Positions 15,768 to 23,743 are shown, counted from the stretch's first letter. The stretch is 64,000 nucleotides of DNA from a virus (IMGVR_UViG_3300032360_001735:1-64000); one strand, 5' to 3'. The notes: generated from the sequence alone by a model not told the origin. Translations and numbers: made by a program.

Positions 15768-16444
15768 GACGTATGAGCGCACAAAATAAACATATCTAAG
15801 TGTCCCTGTTGGGCTGTATTTGCCACCACTGGGCTTCCCCAGTGCCATAGCTTTTTATCGTCTATCATTACCATTTCGCCATCATCAAGCTCATATCTTA
15901 GAAATGGCTCGTTTTCATGCGTGTTGAGTGGCCCACCTTGGTCAACTTCATATCTATTTTGGTAAAGATGCACCGCCCCGCCACTGATGTTGTCTCTGCT
16001 TATTGAAATCATGCCTATTCGGTCAAAGCCGTCTTGATGAACTCCTTCTGGTGCAAGCTTGGATTCTCCGTTTAGGGTAACGCAACGCATCTGGTGAACG
16101 TCAATTTTCTGTCCGTCTATCATGTTATTTGCGTTTTTGAAGATGAGGCAAATCTCCTTAAACCCGTCGCTTTGCAAGACTTCTTCTTCGATATTTTCGA
16201 ATACGCGCTTCATTCCCCCTTGGTGCTTATTGTAGTCTTCGCTTTGCGTGAAGTCTTTAATGGGAAGATGCTCTATTTCCGCTTCCTCCTTTGCGTTCCA
16301 AAAGCTGGTGCGAAGCTCTATCACGGAATAACGCCTGAGTCTGAACTTACCGTCCTTGTGGTCTGTTTCTGGAAGCCTGTCGAATGAGTCTTGTAGCTCT
16401 GTCACGGCAGAGTTGCTTATCCTTGTTAGTTCTAGTGTTTTCAT
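15764..16444 (-). CDS. 2OG-Fe(II) dioxygenase family protein, 226 aa
   Basis: Residues 130-165 read PEGVHQDGFDRIGM and then DNISGGAVHLYQ, followed by MVMIDDKKLWHWGSPV near 195-210. This is the HxD...H core of the 2OG-Fe dioxygenase family (PF10014) that includes free amino-acid hydroxylases. It would use 2-oxoglutarate and oxygen; the substrate is unknown. Its ATG overlaps the stop of a small membrane peptide gene. A second iron-dependent hydroxylase is at 25.2 kb. Confidence 0.75.
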   Translation of the reverse strand: MKTLELTRISNSAVTELQDSFDRLPETDHKDGKFRLRRYSVIELRTSFWNAKEEAEIEHLPIKDFTQSEDYNKHQGGMKRVFENIEEEVLQSDGFKEICLIFKNANNMIDGQKIDVHQMRCVTLNGESKLAPEGVHQDGFDRIGMISISRDNISGGAVHLYQNRYEVDQGGPLNTHENEPFLRYELDDGEMVMIDDKKLWHWGSPVVANTAQQGHLDMFILCAHTS

Positions 16445-16566
16445 TTTTTGTCCTTTCTAAAGAGCGAAAATATAATGTGATAAATAGCGTAAAAGAAGTA
16501 ACCAACACTATAAACCGCTAAAAGAAATAAATCTTTACAATACTCTAACCCCTTTTTTTGTTCCAT
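16441..16566 (-). CDS. small membrane peptide, 41 aa
   Basis: A 42-codon frame from the ATG at 16566 with one hydrophobic segment (LFLLAVYSVGYFFYAIYHIIF) and a basic tail. It overlaps the 3' end of the proline dehydrogenase-like gene and shares ATGA with the dioxygenase gene, so it is probably translated. Confidence 0.55.
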   Translation of the reverse strand: MEQKKGLEYCKDLFLLAVYSVGYFFYAIYHIIFSLFRKDKK

Positions 16567-17378
16567 TTAATACTTTCCTTTATTATATTATAGGAAACAA
16601 ACTTAAGGTTTTTCCATTCTTTTAATCTCCTCACGACGTAGGGTAGCCAATGTTCGCCAAATGGTATATAAATTCTAACTCTGTACCCTTTATTTTTTAA
16701 GTCTCTTTGCAAGTCTCGCCTGATGCCGTAAAGAAATTCATAATCGTATACGTATTCGGATGATATAATTTTATTTAATAGTTTTTCGTCATGCGTGGCA
16801 ATCGTTGGTTTATTTGCCCCTCTGAGCGCCAAATGTGTTGCTAGGCTGGCGAATCGTGCTTGAACGGTTGCTGCGTCGAGGTCGCCCTTGTACGCCCCTT
16901 TAACCAGCCTGACCGAAACATTATTGTCTATTAAGTGGTCAATATCTTCCTCGCTTCTATTTAGGTTAGCCTGTATGGCTACCCCTACATTACCATATTT
17001 TTTATTTAAGGAAATTGCAAGGTTTCTGGTTAGCTCAGTCACGTTGGTGTCTTCCATGTCTAGGCGTATCGTATGCCCGTTCTCTTTGGCTCTCAATGCT
17101 ATCCTCATTACGTAGCGCCAAGAAATATAAGGGTTTATGAGCATCCCTAGTTGAGTGGGCTTGATGGAAATGTCTATATTTCTGCCGTTATAATATTTAA
17201 TTATTTTAAGATACTGCTTGAAAGCTGACTTACAATCACGGATGGTCTTGCTGTGTTCTCCGACGTAATCAACGGACACCTCGTATCCGTCATCTAATAG
17301 CTTATTTATGGAGTTTTTCGCGGAATTAAGATCATAACCCGCTATGAATCGTTTGACTAGTGGAAATAAAAGTTTCAA
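16545..17378 (-). CDS. proline dehydrogenase homologue (PutA/ProDH), 277 aa
   Basis: FAD-dependent TIM-barrel enzyme that oxidises proline to pyrroline-5-carboxylate. Family blocks are present in order: FIAGYDLNSA, DYVGEHSKT, ISIKPTQLGM, IRLDMEDTNV, VAIQANLNRSEED, VRLVKGAYKGD, FLYGIRRDLQ and VRIYIPFGEHWLPYVVRRL. Length fits the catalytic barrel without the DNA-binding or dehydrogenase domains of PutA. The start is a TTG at 17378, just after TATAATATGAG; a downstream start is possible. An aldehyde dehydrogenase at 62 kb could in principle complete the pathway, but it is not linked. Confidence 0.82.
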   Translation of the reverse strand: MKLLFPLVKRFIAGYDLNSAKNSINKLLDDGYEVSVDYVGEHSKTIRDCKSAFKQYLKIIKYYNGRNIDISIKPTQLGMLINPYISWRYVMRIALRAKENGHTIRLDMEDTNVTELTRNLAISLNKKYGNVGVAIQANLNRSEEDIDHLIDNNVSVRLVKGAYKGDLDAATVQARFASLATHLALRGANKPTIATHDEKLLNKIISSEYVYDYEFLYGIRRDLQRDLKNKGYRVRIYIPFGEHWLPYVVRRLKEWKNLKFVSYNIIKESIKWNKKRG

Positions 17379-17389
17379 CTCATATTATA

Positions 17390-17596
17390 TTAGTTGTTTC
17401 TCCTGCTGTTATACATTTCTATTTCCTTAACGCCCTCTTTAGCGAAGGTCTGGCAATGCCTTGCAAATTCGCTGCCCATACCTACGTGTTTTGACCCTAG
17501 ATATGTATATAATACTATTGCAAGGTCGTTGTATTCTGCTAGTTTAGCCTTGTCGGCCAATAGTTTTATCGTTTCTTCAAATTCTTTATCGGTCAT
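17390..17596 (-). CDS. hypothetical protein, 68 aa
   Basis: Helical protein (MTDKEFEETIKLLADKAKL), start chosen because ATGA overlaps the upstream stop. Function unknown. Confidence 0.6.
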   Translation of the reverse strand: MTDKEFEETIKLLADKAKLAEYNDLAIVLYTYLGSKHVGMGSEFARHCQTFAKEGVKEIEMYNSRRNN

Positions 17597-17838
17597 TGCT
17601 CGTCGCATTGGTGTTTGTAGGGAAAAGGCTTCCTTTCTCGAACACAAGAATCTAATTCTTTTCGCATTTGCTCGCACCTTTCCCACGCTTCTTCTTCTCG
17701 TATAGTTTTATAATCTCTAGAGTCGCATTTACCCCAACAGAGTACTTGCCAGCAGAGTTTTAGCCTGTTTCTCCAGCTTAATTTATCTTTACCGCTCAAT
17801 TTATACTCCCCCGCATTCACTCGTTGTGTCGTGCTCAT
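17593..17838 (-). CDS. hypothetical basic protein, 81 aa
   Basis: Starts MSTTQRVNAGEYKL and contains a Cys/Trp-rich middle (LKLCWQVLCWGKCDSRDY). The ATG at 17838 overlaps the upstream small gene, so it is preferred over one at 17895. Function unknown. Confidence 0.55.
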   Translation of the reverse strand: MSTTQRVNAGEYKLSGKDKLSWRNRLKLCWQVLCWGKCDSRDYKTIREEEAWERCEQMRKELDSCVRERKPFPYKHQCDEQ

Positions 17839-17914
17839 CCCACCATTTCTTCTCATAGGAGCTATATTCCGCCTCCTTAACTTCTTCGCTCTCAATTTCT
17901 ATTGTTATTTTCAT
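17801..17914 (-). CDS. hypothetical acidic peptide, 37 aa
   Basis: A frame from the ATG at 17914 (MKITIEIESEEVKEAEYSS) that fills the gap between two genes and carries AGGAG close to its middle. It overlaps the next gene by 38 nt. Real translation is plausible but unproven. Confidence 0.4.
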   Translation of the reverse strand: MKITIEIESEEVKEAEYSSYEKKWWDEHDTTSECGGV

Positions 17915-17918
17915 GAGC

Positions 17919-18464
17919 CTATCTGAGTTCCTCTTTTAAAAGCCTCCACCTGTCACTATCTATTTTTTTACTGCCATCATCTATCCTCTTGACCATCTCC
18001 ACGACTTCTTCTACCGAGTCGTAAATGTAGTGATGGGGCATCATACCCATCATCCACAGCGGGGTTGCGTGTTTACCTCCCTCCATGGAAATAAAGATCG
18101 GCTTTTTCATTCTTACCGCTGTAACAATTTCCTCTGCACTCCCCCAGCTTGCTACTTCTGGCAAAAGGTGAGCAATAATGAAATCACTTCTGTCTACGAG
18201 ATTTAAATCATAGCTACGAACTAGCTTCATTCTTTCGGCCACGTCATTGAAGTAACCGTGTTTTTGGCAATGATCTAACGAAAGGCGAGTGTCCTCGTCT
18301 TCCTTTACGTCTTTGACGAAGGGCTTCTCGTATGGGTTAAACACCCTAATTCCAAGAGGGGTAAGTTCTTCTGTAACTTGTGTCCGCCAATCGCGCCCAC
18401 TGGCATATTGCATATGCCCTACTAGGTAGGTTCGGGTTTTGTTAAGTAAGTTTTTCTGCTTCAT
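17919..18464 (-). CDS. nucleoside 2-deoxyribosyltransferase-like protein, 181 aa
   Basis: Has TYLVGHMQYASGRDWR near the N-terminus (substrate loop), DRSDFIIAHLLPEVASWGSAEE in the middle (catalytic Glu region) and KPIFISMEGG. This is the Rossmann-like layout of nucleoside deoxyribosyltransferases and related DUF4406 proteins. It may cleave or exchange deoxynucleosides for base salvage. Its 5' end overlaps the bS21 gene by 23 nt. Confidence 0.7.
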   Translation of the reverse strand: MKQKNLLNKTRTYLVGHMQYASGRDWRTQVTEELTPLGIRVFNPYEKPFVKDVKEDEDTRLSLDHCQKHGYFNDVAERMKLVRSYDLNLVDRSDFIIAHLLPEVASWGSAEEIVTAVRMKKPIFISMEGGKHATPLWMMGMMPHHYIYDSVEEVVEMVKRIDDGSKKIDSDRWRLLKEELR

Positions 18465-18687
18465 GTTTAGAAGGCCTATAGGTCCCGTCCTCGTAAGCTT
18501 CTCTTCGGGACTGCATCTTAGCTGCGTATTTGGAGTTCCGAGCTTTTCGGTATTTTTTTCTGCTAGGCTTCTCGTAATACTTTTTCTCTCGGATGATCTT
18601 AATTATACCTTCCCTGCTCACTTTTTTCTTCAAGCGTCTTAGCGCTCTCTCAACTGGCTCGCCTTTTTTAACTTTGATTTCCACCAT
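18442..18687 (-). CDS. rpsU: ribosomal protein bS21 homologue, 81 aa
   Basis: The sequence VKKGEPVERALRRLKKKV, then REGIIKIIREKKYYEKPS and RKKYRKARNSK, matches bS21, a small-subunit protein near the mRNA-anti-SD helix that helps initiation. It is slightly longer than bacterial bS21 at the C-terminus. Phage bS21 genes are thought to enter host ribosomes and bias them to phage mRNAs. That is interesting here because many transcripts appear leaderless. Confidence 0.9.
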   Translation of the reverse strand: MVEIKVKKGEPVERALRRLKKKVSREGIIKIIREKKYYEKPSRKKYRKARNSKYAAKMQSRREAYEDGTYRPSKHEAEKLT

Positions 18688-18841
18688 ATTTTTTTTTAAT
18701 TTTTTTAACGACTTCTCTGTTTACGTCTCTTATAACCCATTTAGAATTATCGATAAACTCTTTGTCGAACTCGGGATTGCGGCCATGATAATGACGATCT
18801 AAAGAGACCAGTATATCTCGGATTTCCGCATAAGTAAGCAT
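18668..18841 (-). CDS. hypothetical protein, 57 aa
   Basis: A 58-codon frame (MLTYAEIRDILVSLDRHYHG) upstream of and overlapping the bS21 gene by 20 nt. It ends in a Lys-rich helix (EVVKKIKKKYGGNQS). Function unknown. Confidence 0.55.
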   Translation of the reverse strand: MLTYAEIRDILVSLDRHYHGRNPEFDKEFIDNSKWVIRDVNREVVKKIKKKYGGNQS

Positions 18842-18855
18842 TGTTGAATTTTACA

Positions 18856-19446
18856 CTATCTTTCATCATAAGGGCGACTGGTTTTTTCGCTTGTATTGCG
18901 CTGCACAAAGGAGCGTAGTTTTTCTGCTATGTCTTTTTCTGAGGTAAGTTTGACCCATTTGGCGTTAAATAGCAACTGCTTGCTACTCATTTTTAGGTAT
19001 AAGTCTGTTGGTATAGTGCTAGTTTTAAGCCTAAGACAATTGAACCCCTTCCATGTAAATCCGTCCAAAACGTCCCGAAGCTTTTCGGATGCTTCGTGGC
19101 ATTTTCTTATTTCCGTTAGCTTCTTGGATGCTCCCCTCGAGTTATCACGACGATGGATTTTTCTCTTTTTTACCTCTTCAAGACCATCCTTGAGGTCTTT
19201 AGACTTTAGGCGCACAAATTTGACGTCTCCGTCTTTTTTTGAAATCGGATAAAAAAAGGCACCATTCTCATCGATGTGTATGTGGGGGACCGAGGAGAGT
19301 TTCTTTAGTATATCGACGCTGGCCCTTTTAGCCTTCTTTTTCTTGTTATACCAATAAGCAGCCTTTTTGGCTACTTCTACGAAATTATTAGCGACAACAA
19401 CCTTAACGGGTTTGCCGCTGTACACTATTTCATATAGCTCTGACAC
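18856..19446 (-). CDS. hypothetical basic protein, 196 aa
   Basis: Lys/Arg-rich protein, possibly nucleic-acid binding (AYWYNKKKKAKRASVDIL, KKRKIHRRDNSRGASKKL). No recognised domain. It heads the transcript that leads to bS21 and has its own leaderless AGAA-class promoter. Confidence 0.65.
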   Translation of the reverse strand: MSELYEIVYSGKPVKVVVANNFVEVAKKAAYWYNKKKKAKRASVDILKKLSSVPHIHIDENGAFFYPISKKDGDVKFVRLKSKDLKDGLEEVKKRKIHRRDNSRGASKKLTEIRKCHEASEKLRDVLDGFTWKGFNCLRLKTSTIPTDLYLKMSSKQLLFNAKWVKLTSEKDIAEKLRSFVQRNTSEKTSRPYDER

Positions 19447-19452
19447 TATCTA

Positions 19453-19481
19453 ATAGTAGGTCATTTCTAAGAAAAGGTCAA
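19453..19481 (-). promoter_or_regulatory. promoter for the 196-aa basic protein, AGAA class
   Basis: Minus strand: TTGACC (19476-19481), 17-nt spacer with CTTAGAAAT, TACTAT (19453-19458). AGAA at spacer positions 8-11; -10 box 6 nt from the ATG. Confidence 0.78.
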
Positions 19482-19485
19482 GAGA

Positions 19486-19674
19486 TCATTTAGAGTTCTT
19501 TAATGTATTGAAGCCTTTGCGAGCAATACTGTTTATTTCAATGGCTTTTTCCCAAGTCTCGTTTTTTTCATTTCTATTTTTATTTATTAATAAAAGAGAC
19601 TCCTTGCCTATTCTTTCGAAAAACTGCATGGCTTCATCTACATTACTATCGTGGCTTTGTCCACAGCATGACAT
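19486..19674 (-). CDS. hypothetical protein, 62 aa
   Basis: Starts MSCCGQSHDSNVDEAM, then a charged helix. The Cys-Cys at the N-terminus may bind metal. Function unknown. Confidence 0.55.
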   Translation of the reverse strand: MSCCGQSHDSNVDEAMQFFERIGKESLLLINKNRNEKNETWEKAIEINSIARKGFNTLKNSK

Positions 19675-19710
19675 GCATATATTTACACGCTTTGAGGCTC
19701 AATTCTGCCA

Positions 19711-20670
19711 TTATAGGAGTATCGTGGTCGATTCAGAATTAATCCTCTGACGGGCAAAATAATTAAATTGACTTTTATTGCATATAATCCGCTTGCCCTC
19801 GCACATCAATTCCATGTCTAACAGAGCATCACAAATGAGAGTCCAAGGGTTAGTGTTAATGGGGGTAAGTACTGGGTAAGAGTGGGTCGTTGCGTTATGC
19901 CCCGGTCCACAACCATAGGGCAACCAACATCGATCTGAGTGGAATACCCTGTCTCCAAAGAGTTCCTGACACTTATTGACGAACCTAACGTCATCTGAAC
20001 AGACAAAGAAGTCGCTGTCATGTTTTCTCATCTCTTCAAGGAAAAGATTCTCAGCTATGGTCATGCGGGCACGGGAAGCCGAGACATTAAACTCGTTTGC
20101 GGGTACTTCAAGCTCTCCGTTGCCGAGTCTGGCGTGAACGACGGTGCTATTTTTAACGCGAGGTAATAGTAATTCGAATTGCGCTCTATCTCTCACTTTT
20201 ATGGGTAATTCAGAATAATTGGGTACTGCCCCCTCAACGGCGGATTCCCGTCGCTCTAAAAGATATTTCCATACATTGATAAGTCCTTCGTTGGGGTATC
20301 CATATTTGACCGGCCCAGCACGGCCACCAGAAAGCCAGTTTATAATCTCGCGTTGAAGCGGCCACCAGTCTCCCCACTCAAGAACCCGCAGCCATGGTTT
20401 ATTTTGGTGTTGTCGTATTGAGTCTAGTTCTTTTGAGTTATATATTACCCTAGGGTGAAACTCTAATAACCGACTGGCCTCCTCGTCGCTGTAGTATTCG
20501 CTGCTGGGAAAGCCTGTTTCGTTGTGAACCCCCTTAAAAAATGGGAATGTGCGTAAATCACACAGAACAGACAAATCAAACCTATCGGCGAATATCAAAA
20601 GGCTGGCTAGCCCTTCCAATTGTCCGCCTAGACCATCTCCTCTTTTTCTGCTTGTATATTTTATGTCCAT
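19711..20670 (-). CDS. NodZ-like fucosyltransferase candidate, 319 aa
   Basis: N-terminal GDGLGGQLEGLASLLIFADRF resembles the donor-binding start of GT23/GT11-like enzymes, and VVHARLGNGE near residue 175 matches the HxRxGNGE-type loop of NodZ-like fucosyltransferases. SDDVRFV near residue 225 also fits. With GDP-fucose synthase in the same genome, transfer of fucose is plausible. It lies downstream of the ECF sigma pair. Acceptor unknown. Confidence 0.55.
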   Translation of the reverse strand: MDIKYTSRKRGDGLGGQLEGLASLLIFADRFDLSVLCDLRTFPFFKGVHNETGFPSSEYYSDEEASRLLEFHPRVIYNSKELDSIRQHQNKPWLRVLEWGDWWPLQREIINWLSGGRAGPVKYGYPNEGLINVWKYLLERRESAVEGAVPNYSELPIKVRDRAQFELLLPRVKNSTVVHARLGNGELEVPANEFNVSASRARMTIAENLFLEEMRKHDSDFFVCSDDVRFVNKCQELFGDRVFHSDRCWLPYGCGPGHNATTHSYPVLTPINTNPWTLICDALLDMELMCEGKRIICNKSQFNYFARQRINSESTTILL

Positions 20671-21240
20671 TCAAGGAAGACGGTTTTCAATCTTTGAAAC
20701 GATCCGTAGGAAAAAGCCCAAAGCTCTAGCGGAAAGCACTAGGAAAAATCTTATTACGAAACTGACATACCATAGCGGCTTATACCACCACTTCTTTTTG
20801 GTGGCGACTTCTTCGCTTAACATTTTTCGTGTTCGCTCTTGGAATTTTACTCGGTCTGTGTTTTTGTTTTTTTCCCATTCAAGGAGTTCGATTTCTTTTA
20901 AATCTCCCTTCCAGAATAGAGTTTTGAATGACATAACGAAATCGTATTTGTCCTCCAAATGTACCCCGTGGAAGATTAGTTCTCCTGTGTACTCTTTTTT
21001 TTCTATGCCTACGGAAAAGGTCTCCAAGGAATCTTCTTCCACTTTGAAGTCCATCTTCTCTTCGTAGATCTGGCCGTCTGATTCAATCGAGAAGGTGCTA
21101 AAAAGATTCTCGGAAAGGCTCTGGTTCTCGGTGAACTGGAACATCGTTTCCCCCCAGTTGGGGGGATTTTTCATTTCTTCCGCTAATTCTTCCGGTATCG
21201 GCAATGGGTACTCGACCTTGACTTGGTTTAAGTTAAACAT
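20671..21240 (-). CDS. membrane-associated protein downstream of ECF sigma, 189 aa
   Basis: The first 130 residues are soluble and charged; residues about 145-180 form a hydrophobic/basic stretch (PLWYVSFVIRFFLVLSARAL). Its ATG overlaps the sigma stop by 8 nt, the arrangement usual for an ECF sigma and its membrane anti-sigma. No zinc-binding anti-sigma motif is seen, so the role is only inferred from position. Confidence 0.55.
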   Translation of the reverse strand: MFNLNQVKVEYPLPIPEELAEEMKNPPNWGETMFQFTENQSLSENLFSTFSIESDGQIYEEKMDFKVEEDSLETFSVGIEKKEYTGELIFHGVHLEDKYDFVMSFKTLFWKGDLKEIELLEWEKNKNTDRVKFQERTRKMLSEEVATKKKWWYKPLWYVSFVIRFFLVLSARALGFFLRIVSKIENRLP

Positions 21241-21838
21241 CCCAGTCTGCCCTTTGAAGCTCCTTCCTTAAATAGTAAACCCTTGACATAACTGTCCCAA
21301 GTGGGACATTAGCCTCTCGGGAAGCCTCCTCATAAGTCATTCCTCTTAGCAAAACTAGATCGGCTATTTGCTGTTTCTCCTTAGACAGGGAGTTCATTAT
21401 TTTATTAAATTTTTTAGACTTGAATGAGAACCCATCTTTTTCCTCTAAGTTTTTAGCTGGCGTTTCTATTTCTGGGCGAATTTTAGCTAAGAGAAGTTCC
21501 TCTCCTGACTCGCCGCTGTTGTGGCTGAATGCGCAAGCGTCCTCGAAGAAGACTTCTCTTTTGCTCTTTCTTGCGTAGTCGTAGAACGCATTGAAGGCTA
21601 TTCTGATAATCCAAGTCAACAGTTTGCTTTTATTTTGAAAAAGGCCAATTTTTTTCCAAACTTTTATCCAAGTTATTTGGGTTATCTCTTCGGCGAGAAG
21701 ATAATTACCGCATTTCGACAATACAAAAGACCTTACCCTGTCATTGTATTTCTCGTGGACAAAATCGAAAGCCTTAGAGTCTCCTTTTTTAAGGAGGTTG
21801 CAAAGCTTTTCTTCGCTTAGCGATTGATAATCAATCAT
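21233..21838 (-). CDS. ECF-family RNA polymerase sigma factor, 201 aa
   Basis: Region 2 (DFVHEKYNDRVRSFVLSKCG, then EEITQITWIKVWKK and LTWIIRIAFNAFYDYARK) and region 4 (LSKEKQQIADLVLLRGMTY, EEASREANVPLGTVMSRVYY) are joined by a linker of about 70 residues. Sigma domains 1 and 3 are absent, as in ECF factors. Transcribed from a leaderless promoter. A phage-encoded ECF sigma is rare. Its overlapping membrane-protein partner suggests envelope-responsive control. Confidence 0.9.
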   Translation of the reverse strand: MIDYQSLSEEKLCNLLKKGDSKAFDFVHEKYNDRVRSFVLSKCGNYLLAEEITQITWIKVWKKIGLFQNKSKLLTWIIRIAFNAFYDYARKSKREVFFEDACAFSHNSGESGEELLLAKIRPEIETPAKNLEEKDGFSFKSKKFNKIMNSLSKEKQQIADLVLLRGMTYEEASREANVPLGTVMSRVYYLRKELQRADWDV

Positions 21839-21843
21839 ATAGA

Positions 21844-21872
21844 AAGCTAAGCTTTTTTCTAGGGGAAGTCAA
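21844..21872 (-). promoter_or_regulatory. promoter for the ECF sigma operon
   Basis: Minus strand: TTGACT (21867-21872), 17-nt spacer with CCCTAGAAAA, TAGCTT (21844-21849). The AGAA element is shifted by one base. The -10 box is 5 nt before the ATG. Confidence 0.72.
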
Positions 21873-21882
21873 GAGGTATTGA

Positions 21883-22242
21883 TTATTTACCTTTATATGT
21901 TCTTTTTCCGGAACGCTCAATTTTTCTCCAAGAGCATTCTTGATAAAGGAATCTGCTAAGAGCATTCGCGAATGTCGTCACTGATCTTTCGGTCTTGTCC
22001 CAAAAAAATGCGTGGGCAAATTCGTGTATGCAGGTGTTTAGCTCTGACTGTTTTGTTAAATAGGGGTTAATGTATATGCGGGGTCTTTTGTCGTCTGGAG
22101 CGTAACACACGCCGTCTGCTTCATCGTAATGTTTGCCGTGAGGCTTCTTAAATAGAACAACATACTCTACGCCTTTAGAGTTCTTAAAGGTGAAGAGGTC
22201 GTCGTCTTTTTTCTTTGCTTTCTTTTTCTTTTTTGCTGCCAT
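21883..22242 (-). CDS. HExxH metallopeptidase-like protein, 119 aa
   Basis: A Lys-rich N-terminus (MAAKKKKKAKKKDDD) precedes a domain with TCIHEFAHAFFWDKTE near residues 75-90. HEFAH is the zinc site of small metallopeptidases such as SprT- or ImmA-like proteins. Target unknown. Confidence 0.65.
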   Translation of the reverse strand: MAAKKKKKAKKKDDDLFTFKNSKGVEYVVLFKKPHGKHYDEADGVCYAPDDKRPRIYINPYLTKQSELNTCIHEFAHAFFWDKTERSVTTFANALSRFLYQECSWRKIERSGKRTYKGK

Positions 22243-22247
22243 ACGTA

Positions 22248-22670
22248 TTATTTAAAATGGGGGTTTTTTCTGCGTTTTTGTATTCTTTTCTGCTGTTTGG
22301 CATACTGTTCAAGTTGTTTCCTTTGCTCTTCGTCATGGACATGAACATTCGGGAGCCAAGTTTTAAGGACATCGCAAACCTTAATAAGCCAGTCGATGCA
22401 CTCTTGGGCTTCTTGCTTGTCGTGGTCTAGCATCACCTCGTCTGGCACACGGGTTTTGGAAAGGAAGGATTTAAAGTGCTCTAAGGTTTGGGCTTGATAG
22501 TAATCGGGTTGGACACTATTTTTTTTGCAAAGACACAGTTTGTAGTTGAGGGACTGACCTTTCTTTTTCCGTTGTCTCTCCCTCCAACCATGCTGTCGCA
22601 CCATCATAACCATCTCGTCATTTGAGATGTCTAGCTCTATTCGCCTTGGGTTTTTTTTCCTTTTTTGCAT
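22248..22670 (-). CDS. hypothetical basic protein, 140 aa
   Basis: Starts MQKRKKNPRRIELDIS and ends with a very basic, Gln-rich helix (QYAKQQKRIQKRRKNP); both ends share the RKKNP motif. The ATG at 22670 overlaps the upstream gene by 34 nt. Two Cys (KLCLCKK) near residue 47. Function unknown. Confidence 0.55.
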   Translation of the reverse strand: MQKRKKNPRRIELDISNDEMVMMVRQHGWRERQRKKKGQSLNYKLCLCKKNSVQPDYYQAQTLEHFKSFLSKTRVPDEVMLDHDKQEAQECIDWLIKVCDVLKTWLPNVHVHDEEQRKQLEQYAKQQKRIQKRRKNPHFK

Positions 22671-22924
22671 TCTTTCATCCTTTTCGTAAAATATTCTGCG
22701 AGCTTTTTGTCGAACTCTCTTATTTGAGCCGCTTCGAAGTATCCTTTGTTTTCTAGATACTCCAGTTTTCTTTCTAGATTCTCTAGCTTTTTTATGTCTC
22801 CCTCGTTGTCGTCTAGTTGCCAAGCCTCGTTCATCGCTTTTTCAGATTGGGCTTGCCACCAATTCATAGACTCATTTAATACATCGACCTGTTTAGCTAG
22901 TTCGTCAAGTTCTTTATTGCTCAT
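22637..22924 (-). CDS. coiled-coil protein, 95 aa
   Basis: Almost entirely charged helix with heptad character (LDELAKQVDVLNESMNWW, KKLENLERKLEYLENKG). Function unknown. Confidence 0.6.
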   Translation of the reverse strand: MSNKELDELAKQVDVLNESMNWWQAQSEKAMNEAWQLDDNEGDIKKLENLERKLEYLENKGYFEAAQIREFDKKLAEYFTKRMKECKKGKKTQGE

Positions 22925-23232
22925 AGTAAAAAATCAGAATTATTCTCGTCGTCGAGCCTGTTAGTAACTGTAATTACGAATTTCTTATTCGCGTCTTTTA
23001 TCTCTACGTGGAAATCTTCATGTCCTATCTCTATCGACTTTTTTTTTAAAAACTTATAAAAACAATCATGGCAAATAAAGCGGGTTTTGTCATTCATGAT
23101 TATGTTAAAGTAGACGAGCTTTTGAGCTTTGTAAAGAATATCGTAATCCCTCTTTGAGTAAGAGAGATCACATCTTTCGCATGACGCTTCACCCTTAATC
23201 TTGTAAGGGCGAATAACTGTAAGCTGAACCAT
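22921..23232 (-). CDS. small zinc-finger-like protein, 103 aa
   Basis: Contains CERC at residues about 18-21 and CHDC about 57-60, a treble-clef or ribbon-like zinc site, then a beta-rich C-terminus. The ATG at 23232 (MVQLTVIRPYKIKG) is chosen because it lies just after the upstream gene's stop. Function unknown. Confidence 0.6.
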   Translation of the reverse strand: MVQLTVIRPYKIKGEASCERCDLSYSKRDYDILYKAQKLVYFNIIMNDKTRFICHDCFYKFLKKKSIEIGHEDFHVEIKDANKKFVITVTNRLDDENNSDFLL

Positions 23233-23236
23233 GTCA

Positions 23237-23380
23237 TTATTTACACCCGTCAACATCATCATTATTGTAATAATAGTCAAAAATTTCTTTTGAGTCTACC
23301 TCTGGCTCTCTGCCTAAATATATTGCTACCAAAAAAGAGCCAATAAAGCAAAGCACTACTTCAAAAATCGGAGCTTCCAT
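23237..23380 (-). CDS. small membrane peptide, 47 aa
   Basis: A 48-codon frame with one hydrophobic segment (FEVVLCFIGSFLVAIYL) near the N-terminus and an acidic tail with YYYNNDD. Function unknown. Confidence 0.55.
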   Translation of the reverse strand: MEAPIFEVVLCFIGSFLVAIYLGREPEVDSKEIFDYYYNNDDVDGCK

Positions 23381-23383
23381 CGT

Positions 23384-23545
23384 CTATCTTTCTTCTATGA
23401 TAAGCTTTTCACCCTCAGGCTGTATTTTTTTTCTATGTGCTTCTGCCATAGCCTTGCCTTCCTCTGTAAACGGGAAGGCTCCGTAGATGTAGCTATTCTT
23501 ATCAAGAATTACGTAGCATTTTTCTTTATTTTTTATTTTCGGCAT
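23384..23545 (-). CDS. hypothetical protein, 53 aa
   Basis: A 54-codon frame (MPKIKNKEKCYVILDKNS) overlapping the upstream gene by 20 nt. The second half (FTEEGKAMAEAHRKKI) is helical. Function unknown. Confidence 0.55.
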   Translation of the reverse strand: MPKIKNKEKCYVILDKNSYIYGAFPFTEEGKAMAEAHRKKIQPEGEKLIIEER

Positions 23546-23729
23546 TTTTATGATTTTCTAAAAGTTCCTTAGTCAGTTTAAGGTGGTGAGTGATCCACCC
23601 GTCTCCGTCAGCAAGGGGATTCATCCAGTCTGCGCGCCGCTGCTCAAACCTGTCATCGATCTCGCTCTTTTCGATAACTTGCTCAAGCAGAATCAGGGCT
23701 TGTTCAAAATCTGATCTTTGGGCACTCAT
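23526..23729 (-). CDS. hypothetical protein, 67 aa
   Basis: Helical acidic protein (MSAQRSDFEQALILLEQVI) heading a run of five tiny genes. Its promoter is of the AGAA class with a leader of about 8 nt. Confidence 0.6.
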   Translation of the reverse strand: MSAQRSDFEQALILLEQVIEKSEIDDRFEQRRADWMNPLADGDGWITHHLKLTKELLENHKNAENKK

Positions 23730-23743
23730 GCACTCTAATCAAT

